From: an uncultured Bacteroidales bacterium
GTDB taxonomy: Bacteria > Bacteroidota > Bacteroidia > Bacteroidales > Paludibacteraceae
NCBI GenBank assembly: GCA_902799705.1
Contig: CADCBP010000019.1
Span: 1 to 34,527, forward strand
Reading direction: 5' to 3'
DNA: 34,527 nucleotides
The translations under genes were made by a program, and so were the position numbers. The first letter of the stretch is position 1; every line of letters starts with the position of its first letter. Below are positions 23,376 to 31,572 of this stretch, one piece after another. The notes under the pieces were generated by a model, which did not search any database, had not been told where the DNA came from, and saw nothing but the letters and a program-made list of their open reading frames with translations.

Positions 23376-23822
23376 ATGGCATTTGTTACCAATCCCATAG
23401 GAATCATCGGCGAATCGGAAGCCACCAAAATGCTGGAGAAGAAAGGATTCCGGATTCTGGAACGCAACTGGCGCATGGGGCATCTGGAGGTGGACCTGAT
23501 TGCAGAGAACAAGAAAGAGATAGTATTTGTAGAAGTAAAGGCGAGGACGTGTATATTAAACGGCAAAATGCCGGAAGAAAATGTCGATGAAATCAAGATG
23601 AGAAGGATTACAGCGGCAGCCAACGCGTACCTCAAATACCACAAGATAGAGAAACAACCGCGATTTGATGTAGTGGGTATATTAGTGGATAGGAATACGA
23701 ATGAGATCACCTACCGCAACTACGTAGAGAATGCATTTCAACCGAAAATACGGACCATCTCTTCCGGCAGTTATACCGGCCAGTGGAAGTGGAGTCATCG
23801 CAATAAAAGAATAGGCAAATAA
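23376..23822 (+). CDS. yraN: YraN family (UPF0102) nuclease-fold protein
   Basis: YraN proteins have the restriction-endonuclease-like fold of archaeal Holliday-junction resolvases; their cellular role is not settled. The 148 residues include GIIGESEATKMLEKKGFRILERNWRMGHLEVDLIAENKKEIVFVEVKAR, which holds the Glu...Asp...Glu-x-Lys metal-binding core (E of GESEA, D of EVDLI, EVK). The conserved RITAAANAYLKYH and RFDVVGIL follow. The C-terminus is about 25 residues longer than average and basic. It starts one base after rodA and ends two bases before mnmG, so it rides on the cell-shape transcript. Confidence 0.88.
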   Translation: MAFVTNPIGIIGESEATKMLEKKGFRILERNWRMGHLEVDLIAENKKEIVFVEVKARTCILNGKMPEENVDEIKMRRITAAANAYLKYHKIEKQPRFDVVGILVDRNTNEITYRNYVENAFQPKIRTISSGSYTGQWKWSHRNKRIGK

Positions 23823-23824
23823 AT

Positions 23825-25690
23825 ATGGATTTCAGATACGATGTTATAGTAGTCGGCGCCGGTCATGCCGGTTGTGAAGCGGCGAGTGCTGCTGCCCGGA
23901 TGGGCAGTAAGACCCTGCTGATCACAATGGATATGAATAAGATTGCGCAGATGAGTTGCAATCCGGCTGTGGGCGGGATTGCAAAAGGGCAGATTGTCCG
24001 CGAGATTGATGCTTTGGGAGGTCAGATGGGTATTGTCACGGATCGGAGCGCTATCCAGTTCCGGTTACTCAATCAAAGTAAAGGACCGGCCATGTGGAGT
24101 CCGCGCAGTCAGAGCGACAGAAAGCGATTTATCGAAGAATGGATCAAGGTGTTGAGCGGAACGGAGAACTTGCATATTTGGCAAGACACTGCGGTGAGTC
24201 TTATTATCAAAGATAATAAGGTTTGCGGAGTTAAGACACTTTTAGGCATTGAGATGGAGGCACAGGCAGTGGTTCTGACCAATGGTACATTCCTCAACGG
24301 ACTCATGCATTGCGGCAAGACACAGGTCAAGGGTGGGCGTATATCCGAGCCTGCTTCATATGGTTTGACGGAACAATTGGTGGAATTGGGATTCAAGAGC
24401 GACCGGATGAAAACCGGCACACCAGCCCGCGTAGATGCACGCTCTATTCATTTCGACCGGATGATCCGGCAGGACGGAGATGACACATGGCATCAGTTCA
24501 GCTATCTGGATACTGTCAGACGGGAACTGAAGCAGATGCCTTGCTGGATTACATATACGAATCCTGAGACACACGCAGCCCTACGCGCAGGACTGAAAGA
24601 TTCTCCCCTTTTCAACGGACAAATCCAGAGTATAGGTCCGCGCTACTGCCCGAGTATTGAGACGAAGATTGTTACCTTTGCTGACAAAGAGGCCCACCAG
24701 CTATTCCTGGAACCGGAAGGCGTGGACAGTAATGAATACTATGTCAACGGTTTCTCGAGCAGTCTGCCCTGGCAAGTACAGTTAGCGGGATTAAAGACCG
24801 TGAAAGGTTTAGAGGATATCGTGCTGTACCGCCCCGGATACGCGATTGAGTATGACTTCTTCGACCCCACCCAACTGCACCACACCTTAGAAACAAAACA
24901 GATTAAAAATCTGTTTTTTGCCGGACAGATCAATGGCACTACGGGCTATGAAGAGGCGGCAGGACAAGGTTTGGTTGCCGGAGTGAATGCACACATCAAC
25001 GTACATGGCGGCGTTCCTTTCACGATGGGCAGGGACGAGAGTTATATCGGTGTGCTGATTGATGATTTGGTGAACAAGGGTGTAGATGAACCGTATAGGA
25101 TGTTCACCTCAAGGGCCGAGTACAGGATCTTGTTGCGACAAGACAATGCAGATGAACGCTTGACCAAGCGAAGTTATGAGATGGGGTTGGCAGATAAATA
25201 CCGGTATGATTTATGGTGTAAAAAACAATCAGCCTGCACCGATTTCATCGAGTTTATGCAAACTTTCACTGTGCGCAAAGGGAGCATCGACGGATGGTTG
25301 GAATCCATCGGTAGTACACCACTCCATGAAGGATGCAAGATCAGCGAACTGATTCTAAGACCACAAGTAGGCATAAAGGAACTGGCGGAAGTCGTGCCGG
25401 AACTAAAAGCCAAGATAGCAGAAATATCCGATGAGATTGTAGAGAGTTGCGAGATACAGATTAAGTACGCGGGTTATATCAAACGCGAGCAGATGGAGGC
25501 TGCCAAGTTACAGCGATTAGACCAGATACGCATTCCTGACGGATTCTGTTATGACGAGGTACAGAGTCTCAGCACGGAGGCCCGACAGAAGTTAAGCAAA
25601 ATCCGTCCGAAGAGTATCGGTGAAGCCCAACGTATACCCGGTGTAAGCCCGAACGACGTAAGCGTATTGCTGGTTTTGATGGGCAGATGA
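23825..25690 (+). CDS. mnmG: tRNA uridine-5-carboxymethylaminomethyl modification enzyme MnmG (GidA)
   Basis: MnmG, with the GTPase MnmE, installs the carboxymethylaminomethyl group on U34 of several tRNAs. The 621-residue flavoprotein has the FAD-binding VVGAGHAGCEAASAAARMG (residues 10-28), MSCNPAVGGIAKGQIVREIDALGG, GTFLNGLMHCGKTQVKGGR, the second family signature GQINGTTGYEEAAGQGLVAG, and the C-terminal MnmE/tRNA-binding region with KIRPKSIGEAQRIPGVSPNDVSVLL. Length is normal. mnmG often lies near the chromosomal origin; here a parS-like site follows 33 bp after it. Confidence 0.97.
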   Translation: MDFRYDVIVVGAGHAGCEAASAAARMGSKTLLITMDMNKIAQMSCNPAVGGIAKGQIVREIDALGGQMGIVTDRSAIQFRLLNQSKGPAMWSPRSQSDRKRFIEEWIKVLSGTENLHIWQDTAVSLIIKDNKVCGVKTLLGIEMEAQAVVLTNGTFLNGLMHCGKTQVKGGRISEPASYGLTEQLVELGFKSDRMKTGTPARVDARSIHFDRMIRQDGDDTWHQFSYLDTVRRELKQMPCWITYTNPETHAALRAGLKDSPLFNGQIQSIGPRYCPSIETKIVTFADKEAHQLFLEPEGVDSNEYYVNGFSSSLPWQVQLAGLKTVKGLEDIVLYRPGYAIEYDFFDPTQLHHTLETKQIKNLFFAGQINGTTGYEEAAGQGLVAGVNAHINVHGGVPFTMGRDESYIGVLIDDLVNKGVDEPYRMFTSRAEYRILLRQDNADERLTKRSYEMGLADKYRYDLWCKKQSACTDFIEFMQTFTVRKGSIDGWLESIGSTPLHEGCKISELILRPQVGIKELAEVVPELKAKIAEISDEIVESCEIQIKYAGYIKREQMEAAKLQRLDQIRIPDGFCYDEVQSLSTEARQKLSKIRPKSIGEAQRIPGVSPNDVSVLLVLMGR

Positions 25691-25697
25691 GTGATTT

Positions 25698-25716
25698 TAG
25701 TTTGCAAAGCAAACTA
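25698..25716. promoter_or_regulatory. Perfect hairpin between mnmG and the parS-like site
   Basis: TAGTTTGC-AAA-GCAAACTA, an 8-bp perfect inverted repeat with a 3-nt loop, eight bases after the mnmG stop. No T run follows, so it may slow or protect the 3' end of mnmG RNA rather than end transcription. Its role is open. Confidence 0.45.
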
Positions 25717-25723
25717 CTTAAAA

Positions 25724-25739
25724 TGTTTCACGTGGAACA
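25724..25739. other. parS-like centromere site (ParB-binding)
   Basis: TGTTTCACGTGGAACA is a 16-bp near-palindrome differing by one base from the canonical parS sequence TGTTTCACGTGAAACA. It lies in the short gap between mnmG and apt, not in a coding sequence. Many bacteria carry parS sites close to the origin, often near mnmG (gidA). parA and parB are not in the window, so the assignment rests on the motif and its place. Confidence 0.75.
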
Positions 25740-25762
25740 TAGAGCAAACAAACAGATACTAT

Positions 25763-26302
25763 ATGACAGCAGAAGAAGTAAAAGCATTGGTTCGTAATGT
25801 ACCTGATTTCCCAATCAAGGGCATACAATTTAAGGACATCACTACTGTTCTGGACAATCCGGAAGGTTTGCGTTGGATGCGAGACGAGATTGTAAAAAAA
25901 TACAAGAATCTCGGTATATCCAAAGTAGTGGGTATCGAGTCCCGGGGTTTTATATTAGCGCCTGCAGTAGCTATCGAACTCGGAGTTGGTTTTGTTCCTA
26001 TCCGGAAACCTAACAAGTTGCCCGCCGAAACTGTGTCTGTTACCTACAAGAAGGAATACGGAGACGATACGATTCAGATACATAAGGATGCTCTATGTCC
26101 GAACGATGTAGTACTTATCCATGATGACATTCTGGCGACTGGCGGCTCAATGGATGCCGCTATCGAATTGGTTAAGAAATTAGGTGTAAAGAAAATATAC
26201 GTCAACTGCTTAATAGAACTGATAGGGTTACATGGCCGTGAATATCTGAAGGGTAAAGCGGAAGATATCTATTGCTTGTTCGGAATGGAAGTAGATGAAT
26301 AA
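25763..26302 (+). CDS. apt: Adenine phosphoribosyltransferase
   Basis: Apt converts adenine and PRPP to AMP in purine salvage. The ATG at 25763 gives 179 residues, the usual length; the frame is open further upstream but would read through the parS-like site. Visible motifs: VPDFPIKGIQFKDITTVL, KVVGIESRGFILAPAVAIELGVGFVPIRKPNKLP (adenine/substrate hood), SVTYKKEYG and the PRPP-binding VVLIHDDILATGGSMDAAIELV. It lies 72 bp after mnmG and ends two bases before an 8-bp tandem repeat that leads into uvrC. With the probable adenosine kinase it would allow AMP recovery from both adenine and adenosine. Confidence 0.95.
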   Translation: MTAEEVKALVRNVPDFPIKGIQFKDITTVLDNPEGLRWMRDEIVKKYKNLGISKVVGIESRGFILAPAVAIELGVGFVPIRKPNKLPAETVSVTYKKEYGDDTIQIHKDALCPNDVVLIHDDILATGGSMDAAIELVKKLGVKKIYVNCLIELIGLHGREYLKGKAEDIYCLFGMEVDE

Positions 26303-26304
26303 GG

Positions 26305-26344
26305 TGAAAGAATGAAAGAATGAAAGAGTGAAAGAGTGAAAAAG
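26305..26344. repeat. 8-bp tandem repeat between apt and uvrC
   Basis: Five successive units: TGAAAGAA twice, TGAAAGAG twice, TGAAAAAG once. The array starts two bases after the apt stop codon, and its last units supply the uvrC GTG start codon (26336-26338). Each unit holds an ATGA or GTGA, an overlapping start and stop. Confidence 0.88.
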
Positions 26345-28153
26345 AAAGATGATCATATTGCCTTACTGCTAAAACGTATACCGGAGAGTCCGGGGGTGTA
26401 CCAGTACTTTGATAAGGACGGGCAGATCATCTATGTAGGTAAAGCCAAGAACCTTCACCGGAGGGTGAATAGTTACTTCAACAAAGACCATATATCGAGT
26501 AAAACGAGACAACTTGTAACACATATAGCGGATATTCGGTACGTGGTAGTAGATAGCGAACAGGATGCGTTCCTGCTGGAGAATAACCTGATTAAACAAT
26601 ATCAACCACGGTATAACATCCTGCTGAAGGACGGAAAGAGCTATCCGAGTATATGTATTACAAAAGAAGCGTATCCGCGAATCTTCAAGACAAGAACTAT
26701 CAACAAGAAAGCGGGGGAATATTATGGTCCGTATAGTTTCGGAAATACCGTAGAGATGGTATTAGAGTTGGTCCATAAGTTATATCCGATACGCACATGT
26801 AATATACCTTTAACCGCCGATTCCATCGAGAAAAAGAAAGTGAGGGTTTGTTTAAAATACCATTTGAAGAATTGCTGCGGTATATGCGAGGGGAAAGGGA
26901 AAGAGGAATACGGCGAATGGATAGACCAAGCGAGGAAACTGATAAAGGGCGATGCGCATGAGATTGGCCGTCAGTTGGAAGAGCAGATGATGCATTATGC
27001 GGCAGAGATGAAATATGAAGAAGCTGCAGATCTGAAGCATAAGATAGAATTATTAGAGCAGTTCAAGAGCAAGACAATCATCACGAATTCATCGGCAAAA
27101 GATACGGATGTATTCGGATACGATGAGCAGGACGACAAAGTGTACATATCTATGCTGCATGTACATAATGGATCGATTGTACAAGGTCAGACGATTGAGT
27201 ACCGGCGAAAGATGGAGGAAGAGAAAGAGGAGTTGTTAGCGATGGGCATGATGGAGTTGCGTGAGCGGTTGGAGAGTGAGACGAAAGACGTGATTGTTCC
27301 GTTCATTCCGGAGGTTTTTGATGATTCATTGCATATCCACATAGCCGTGAGCGGGGACAAGAAGAAGCTATTGGATCTCGCGATGCAGAACGTACGGCAG
27401 TACAAATTAGACCGATTAAAACAAGATGATAAGCTAAATCCTGAGCAACGGGGTGTACGCATCTTGACGGAGTTGCAGCAGATGATGGGGTTGGAGACCT
27501 TGCCTCGATGGATTGACTGCTTCGATAACTCGAATATACAAGGCGAGCACGCGGTAGCCGGATGCGTGGTTTACAGGATGGCCAAGCCGAGTAAGAGTGA
27601 TTACAAGAAATTTGACATCAAGACGGTAGATGGCGCGGATGACTACGCGAGTATGCGTGAGGTCGTGCGAAGAAGATATCAGCATTTAATCGATGAAAAC
27701 GGGACATTACCGGACTTGATCATCGCCGACGGAGGCATCGGTCAGATGCACGCTATCCGCGAGGCGGTTGAAGATCAATTGGGTTTGCATATCCCGATTG
27801 CGGGATTGAAGAAAAACGACAAACACCGGACTCAGACCTTGTTGTTCGGTTTTCCGCCGAAAGAGATCTCGATGCCGGTGACGAGTGAAGTGTTCCGGTT
27901 GCTGACGAATATACAGGATGAAGTGCACCGATTTGCCATTACTTTCCACAAAGCGAAGCGCAGCAAGGCGCAGATTCATAGCCAACTCGATGATTTACAA
28001 GGAGTTGGAGAGGTTACGAAGCAAAAAATACTAACTTATTTCGGTTCTGTGAAACGCGCTAGAGCTGCAAAGAAGGAAGAATGGATTAAATTGCTCGGAA
28101 AACGCAGAGGATCAGACATTTACGAGCAAATTCAGGCCAAAATAAGTCTCTGA
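26336..28153 (+). CDS. uvrC: Excinuclease ABC subunit C
   Basis: UvrC makes both incisions in nucleotide excision repair. The 605-residue protein shows an N-terminal GIY-YIG domain (ESPGVYQYFDKDGQIIYVGKAKNLHRRVNSYF), a UVR motif (MKYEEAADLKHKIELLEQF, near residue 220), the RNase H-like endonuclease domain (CFDNSNIQGEHAVAGCVVY...KKFDIKTVDGADDYASM) and helix-hairpin-helix repeats (LDDLQGVGEVTKQKILTYFGSV). The start is a GTG made by the 8-bp tandem repeat upstream; no ATG in frame occurs before the conserved GIY-YIG sequence. tsaE follows after 7 bp. Confidence 0.96.
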   Translation: MKKKDDHIALLLKRIPESPGVYQYFDKDGQIIYVGKAKNLHRRVNSYFNKDHISSKTRQLVTHIADIRYVVVDSEQDAFLLENNLIKQYQPRYNILLKDGKSYPSICITKEAYPRIFKTRTINKKAGEYYGPYSFGNTVEMVLELVHKLYPIRTCNIPLTADSIEKKKVRVCLKYHLKNCCGICEGKGKEEYGEWIDQARKLIKGDAHEIGRQLEEQMMHYAAEMKYEEAADLKHKIELLEQFKSKTIITNSSAKDTDVFGYDEQDDKVYISMLHVHNGSIVQGQTIEYRRKMEEEKEELLAMGMMELRERLESETKDVIVPFIPEVFDDSLHIHIAVSGDKKKLLDLAMQNVRQYKLDRLKQDDKLNPEQRGVRILTELQQMMGLETLPRWIDCFDNSNIQGEHAVAGCVVYRMAKPSKSDYKKFDIKTVDGADDYASMREVVRRRYQHLIDENGTLPDLIIADGGIGQMHAIREAVEDQLGLHIPIAGLKKNDKHRTQTLLFGFPPKEISMPVTSEVFRLLTNIQDEVHRFAITFHKAKRSKAQIHSQLDDLQGVGEVTKQKILTYFGSVKRARAAKKEEWIKLLGKRRGSDIYEQIQAKISL

Positions 28154-28160
28154 GAATTGA

Positions 28161-28637
28161 ATGAAAAGCAAGAATATGACTACTTATACGATAAAATTAG
28201 ACAACAATTCCAACATTTTGCTGTTCAATGAGAAAAATGAAACAGTAAGTACGTTGGAGCTCTTGAGTGAGCATGAACCGCACCGGGTGTTTGCGTTCGA
28301 CGGGGTGATGGGAGCAGGTAAGACGACATTCATCAAACAGATGGTGAAAGAGATGGGGTCGATGGATATTGTCAACAGTCCGACGTTTGCGATTGTCAAC
28401 GTGTATGACGTGGAACAACCTCACAATGGCGAGGTATATCATTTTGACTGTTACCGCTTGAAGGACATCCGTGAAGCGATAGATTTCGGAGCGGAGGAGT
28501 ATTTGTACTCCGGTAACTATTGCTTTATCGAGTGGCCGGAGAAGATAGAGGCTTTGTTACCGGACGACACCGTTTGGGTGAAGATTGTTCCGCAGGAAAA
28601 CGGAGAGAGACGATTGATAATTGATGATGGAATATGA
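28161..28637 (+). CDS. tsaE: tRNA threonylcarbamoyladenosine synthesis ATPase TsaE
   Basis: TsaE is the ATPase that works with TsaB and TsaD to transfer threonylcarbamoyl to A37 of ANN-decoding tRNAs. The 158-residue product has a P-loop [14 protein letters not shown], the switch-like [23 protein letters not shown] (Walker B region) and [15 protein letters not shown], all in the family order. The N-terminus from ATG 28161 is slightly longer than average; ATG 28176 is an alternative. It sits 7 bp after uvrC and shares a 4-bp ATGA overlap with the LolD-like gene. Confidence 0.93.
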   Translation: MKSKNMTTYTIKLDNNSNILLFNEKNETVSTLELLSEHEPHRVFAFDGVMGAGKTTFIKQMVKEMGSMDIVNSPTFAIVNVYDVEQPHNGEVYHFDCYRLKDIREAIDFGAEEYLYSGNYCFIEWPEKIEALLPDDTVWVKIVPQENGERRLIIDDGI

Positions 28638-29299
28638 TAGAAGTTAAGAACATCTATAAGTCCTTCGGGGACTTGGAAGTGCTGAAAGGCGTGAACCTGA
28701 GCGTGAAGAAAGGTGAGATTGTCGCCATCATCGGTAAGTCCGGCGCGGGAAAGACGACCTTGCTGCAAATTATCGGCACGTTGGACAGGCCTACGAAAGG
28801 CGAAGTGGTTATCGAAGGCACAAAAGTGTTTGCGATGAAAGACCGCGAGTTGGCGGCGTTCCGCAACAAGCATATCGGTTTTATTTTCCAGTTTCATCAG
28901 TTACTGCCGGAGTTCACGGCGCTGGAGAATGTGTGCATCCCGGCGATGATCGCGCGTCAGAAAGAGAGCGAATACAAACCGCGGGCGGAGAAGTTACTGC
29001 GTGAGTTAGGGCTCGGTGACCGAATGGACCATAAGCCGAATGAACTGTCTGGCGGTGAGAAGCAGCGTGTGGCGGCCGCACGGGCGTTGATGATGAGTCC
29101 CGACATCATCCTGGCCGACGAACCGACGGGCAGTCTGGACGAAAAAAACAAGAAAGAGTTGAGCGATTTGTTGTTGAAACTGCGGAAGGAATACGGACAG
29201 ACGATTCTGCTTGTGACGCATGACAAAGAGTTGGCGAGTATCGCTGACCGTGTGATTGAAATAAAGGATGGAATGATTAATGATGGAATGATGAATTGA
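28634..29299 (+). CDS. LolD-like ABC transporter ATPase
   Basis: The 221-residue ATPase has all ABC signatures: Walker [13 protein letters not shown]-loop [15 protein letters not shown], signature [15 protein letters not shown], Walker [13 protein letters not shown] and H-loop LVTHDKELA. The [16 protein letters not shown] segment is characteristic of the LolD/MacB group, which drives lipoprotein release from the inner membrane or mechanotransmission exporters. No membrane partner (LolC/E) is adjacent, so the exact system is open. A lipoprotein gene, gldB, follows. Its last codons ([10 protein letters not shown] and the TGA) are written by the start of the 8-bp tandem repeat, so changes in repeat number would alter the C-terminus. 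Confidence 0.88.
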   Translation: MIEVKNIYKSFGDLEVLKGVNLSVKKGEIVAIIGKSGAGKTTLLQIIGTLDRPTKGEVVIEGTKVFAMKDRELAAFRNKHIGFIFQFHQLLPEFTALENVCIPAMIARQKESEYKPRAEKLLRELGLGDRMDHKPNELSGGEKQRVAAARALMMSPDIILADEPTGSLDEKNKKELSDLLLKLRKEYGQTILLVTHDKELASIADRVIEIKDGMINDGMMN

Positions 29300-29377
29300 T
29301 GGAATGATGAATTGATGAATTGATGGAATGATGAATTGATGAATTGATGGAATGATGAATTGATGGAATGATGAAGA
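29267..29377. repeat. 8-bp tandem repeat bridging the LolD-like gene and gldB
   Basis: About 13 units of GATGGAAT or GATGAATT follow with almost no interruption: one unit at 29267, a 7-bp variant at 29275, eleven perfect-length units from 29282 to 29369, and a last one running into gldB. It encodes the end and stop of the ATPase (TGA 29297-29299) and supplies the gldB start codons at 29368 and 29371. TGATG or ATGA start/stop overlaps recur throughout. Confidence 0.93.
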
Positions 29378-30375
29378 AGATTCTATATACTATTGCATGT
29401 ATGATGGTTCTGACCGCTTGTCAGAAAGGGAGAACCTATTTTCCGAAAGACACAGAGCCGCAAGAGATTGAGTTCGTGCGCTTTGACAATGCGCTGATGA
29501 ATGTGCATGAGGCGAGTGTGACGAAGGATGTGAAAGTGCTGTATGACGAATATCCGGCGTTCATGCCGTTGTGGGTGGAGGATGTTTTAGGTATTCCGTC
29601 GATAGATACGTTGTATCTGGAGCAGCAGTTACCGTTGTTCTTGAATGACACCTTGTATGGGTTCAAGCAGACGAATGCCCGCGAGCAGGAAGTGTTTGCG
29701 GACGTGAAGGATTTGGAGCAAGCGCTTGGAAAGGCATTTGCACGGATTCAATATCTATATCCGGAGACGGAGATACCTGCTTTCTATCTGTTCGTATCGG
29801 GTTTCCAGACGCCGATTTACTTCAACGACGAGATCATCGGTGTCGGCGCGGATATGTATCTGGGCAGCGACTACGAGTACTACAACCGCGTGGTATATGA
29901 ATACCAGAAACAGACGATGCGGAAAGAGTGTATTCCGGTGGATGTAGTGAGTGCGTATCTGTTCCGGACGATTCCTTATACGAGTACCAAGAGCCGGCTG
30001 TTAGACCAGATGATGTACAGAGGGAAAGTGATGTACCTGACGGCGCAGATCTTCGATAATCTGCCGGGTTATGAAGTGATGGGATGGAAGAAAGAACAGT
30101 GGGAGTGGTGTGTACGGAATGAAGAAGCCATCTGGCATTTGGTGATGGATAAAAGGGACTTGTTCAAGACCGAGAGTCTGATATTGACCGGTTACCTGAA
30201 TGACGGTCCTTTCACGTCGGAGGTGTCACAGGATGCGCCGGGAAGGTTAGGTATCTGGTTAGGATGGCGTATTGCGGAGAGTTACATGGAGCATCATCCT
30301 GAGGTGAGCCTGCAAGATCTGATGGCGGAAGGGGATGCGCAGAAAATATTAGAAGAGAGTTATTACAAGCCTTAA
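29368..30375 (+). CDS. gldB: Gliding motility lipoprotein GldB
   Basis: GldB is a lipoprotein needed for gliding and type IX secretion in Bacteroidota; its biochemical role is unknown. The 335-residue product has a lipoprotein signal (MKKILYTIACMMVLTAC, lipobox LTAC). It continues with FVRFDNALMNVHEASVTKDVKVLYDEYPAFMPLWVEDVLGI, YFNDEIIGVGADMYLGSDYEYY and the family tail APGRLGIWLGWRIAESYMEHHPEVSLQDLMAEGDAQKILEESYYKP. ATG 29368 or 29371 may be used; both lie at the end of an 8-bp tandem repeat. A second, diverged copy of the last 28 residues is fused to a sufS fragment 3 kb downstream. Confidence 0.9.
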   Translation: MMKKILYTIACMMVLTACQKGRTYFPKDTEPQEIEFVRFDNALMNVHEASVTKDVKVLYDEYPAFMPLWVEDVLGIPSIDTLYLEQQLPLFLNDTLYGFKQTNAREQEVFADVKDLEQALGKAFARIQYLYPETEIPAFYLFVSGFQTPIYFNDEIIGVGADMYLGSDYEYYNRVVYEYQKQTMRKECIPVDVVSAYLFRTIPYTSTKSRLLDQMMYRGKVMYLTAQIFDNLPGYEVMGWKKEQWEWCVRNEEAIWHLVMDKRDLFKTESLILTGYLNDGPFTSEVSQDAPGRLGIWLGWRIAESYMEHHPEVSLQDLMAEGDAQKILEESYYKP

Positions 30376-30377
30376 AA

Positions 30378-31568
30378 ATGGAAACTTACTTATTCAGAAA
30401 ACATATTCACCGTCTGCCGGGCAAAGTGATACATGCCGTGCCGCTTCCGAAGCCAGAAGTGACGGAAGGTTTCGGTGCGCGGGGGTGTATCGGCGAACTA
30501 TGCCGCGCTGCGGGATACAAGCAGGTGTTGGTAGTGACTGACACGACCCTGCATGAGTTAGGATATGAAAAAAAGATATCCGAGTCTTTGGAAGCCGCAG
30601 GCATCGGATACCGGTTATTCGCGGATATATGCTCTGAGCCAACGATACCTGTTATCGATGCGGGCCGCCAGGCGGCCATGGAGAGTCAAGCGGAGTGTAT
30701 CATCGCCTTAGGTGGCGGCAGTGTGATGGACAGTTGCAAGATCATTGCCGCGGGCGTAAAGATGCCCCATCTGCCCTCGAAAGTATTGCTTCCCAAGTTT
30801 CTCGTTGTGCCCGGAGATACCCTTCCGGTCATTATGGTTCCTTCCACTGCAGGGACCGGTGCAGAGATTACTGTAGGTGCCGTAGTGACGAACGAGAAGG
30901 GGCAAAAGGGTTCGACCGTCTTGGTCGGACTGAAGGTGGTACATGTTGTTTTAGACAGTGAACTGACCTTCCATGCCCCCCAAAGTGTGACGGCGGCATG
31001 CGGCATTGATGCGTTGAGTCATTGCATCGAAGGGGTTGTGAGCGATGTAGAAGAGAATGCGGAAGACATGCGCATGTCGATGGAGGGAGTGAGACTTATT
31101 CTTCAGAACCTGCCGAAACTGACGGGTGAAGGAGGGAGTTCATTGCCGGATGAAGAAGCGATTGAGGCACGGGGTAACATGTGCCGTGCGGCTTTGTACG
31201 GAGGCAATGCGATCAACACGCAGTTAGCCGGCTACGTGCATGCTTTCGCGCATAGCATCGGTGCCAAATACCATATGCCGCACGGGCAGGCTATATCGCT
31301 GATGCTGCTGCCCGTATTGGAATTCCAACAGCCGGCCTGCCGGGAGAAATATGAGAAGATGGCACAATATTGTGGTGTTCCAGATTTTCTGGAAGCCGTA
31401 CGGGCTTTGCTCAAAGAGTGCGGAATGGATAAGATTACCTCGCCGGTAAAGGAAGAAGACCACGAGGAACTGATTAAAATGGTAGCGGCTGATTCCATCA
31501 ATTATTCCGCTCCGGTGACGATGAATAACCGTCAGATAAAAGACATCTTAGAACAAATAACAAAATAA
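30378..31568 (+). CDS. Iron-containing alcohol dehydrogenase
   Basis: Group III alcohol dehydrogenases use a bound divalent metal, usually iron, and NAD(P) to interconvert alcohols and aldehydes. The 396-residue protein has CIIALGGGSVMDSCKIIAAG (nucleotide binding), IMVPSTAGTGAEITVGAVV, and the metal-ligand region (Asp and His in CGIDALSHCIEG; His residues in HAFAHSIGAKYHMPHGQAISLMLLP). All ligands are present. Substrate cannot be told. It starts two bases after gldB and is followed four bases later by an aldehyde dehydrogenase gene; the pair could run an alcohol-aldehyde-acid route. No microcompartment shell genes are nearby. Confidence 0.9.
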   Translation: METYLFRKHIHRLPGKVIHAVPLPKPEVTEGFGARGCIGELCRAAGYKQVLVVTDTTLHELGYEKKISESLEAAGIGYRLFADICSEPTIPVIDAGRQAAMESQAECIIALGGGSVMDSCKIIAAGVKMPHLPSKVLLPKFLVVPGDTLPVIMVPSTAGTGAEITVGAVVTNEKGQKGSTVLVGLKVVHVVLDSELTFHAPQSVTAACGIDALSHCIEGVVSDVEENAEDMRMSMEGVRLILQNLPKLTGEGGSSLPDEEAIEARGNMCRAALYGGNAINTQLAGYVHAFAHSIGAKYHMPHGQAISLMLLPVLEFQQPACREKYEKMAQYCGVPDFLEAVRALLKECGMDKITSPVKEEDHEELIKMVAADSINYSAPVTMNNRQIKDILEQITK

Positions 31569-31572
31569 CGAT

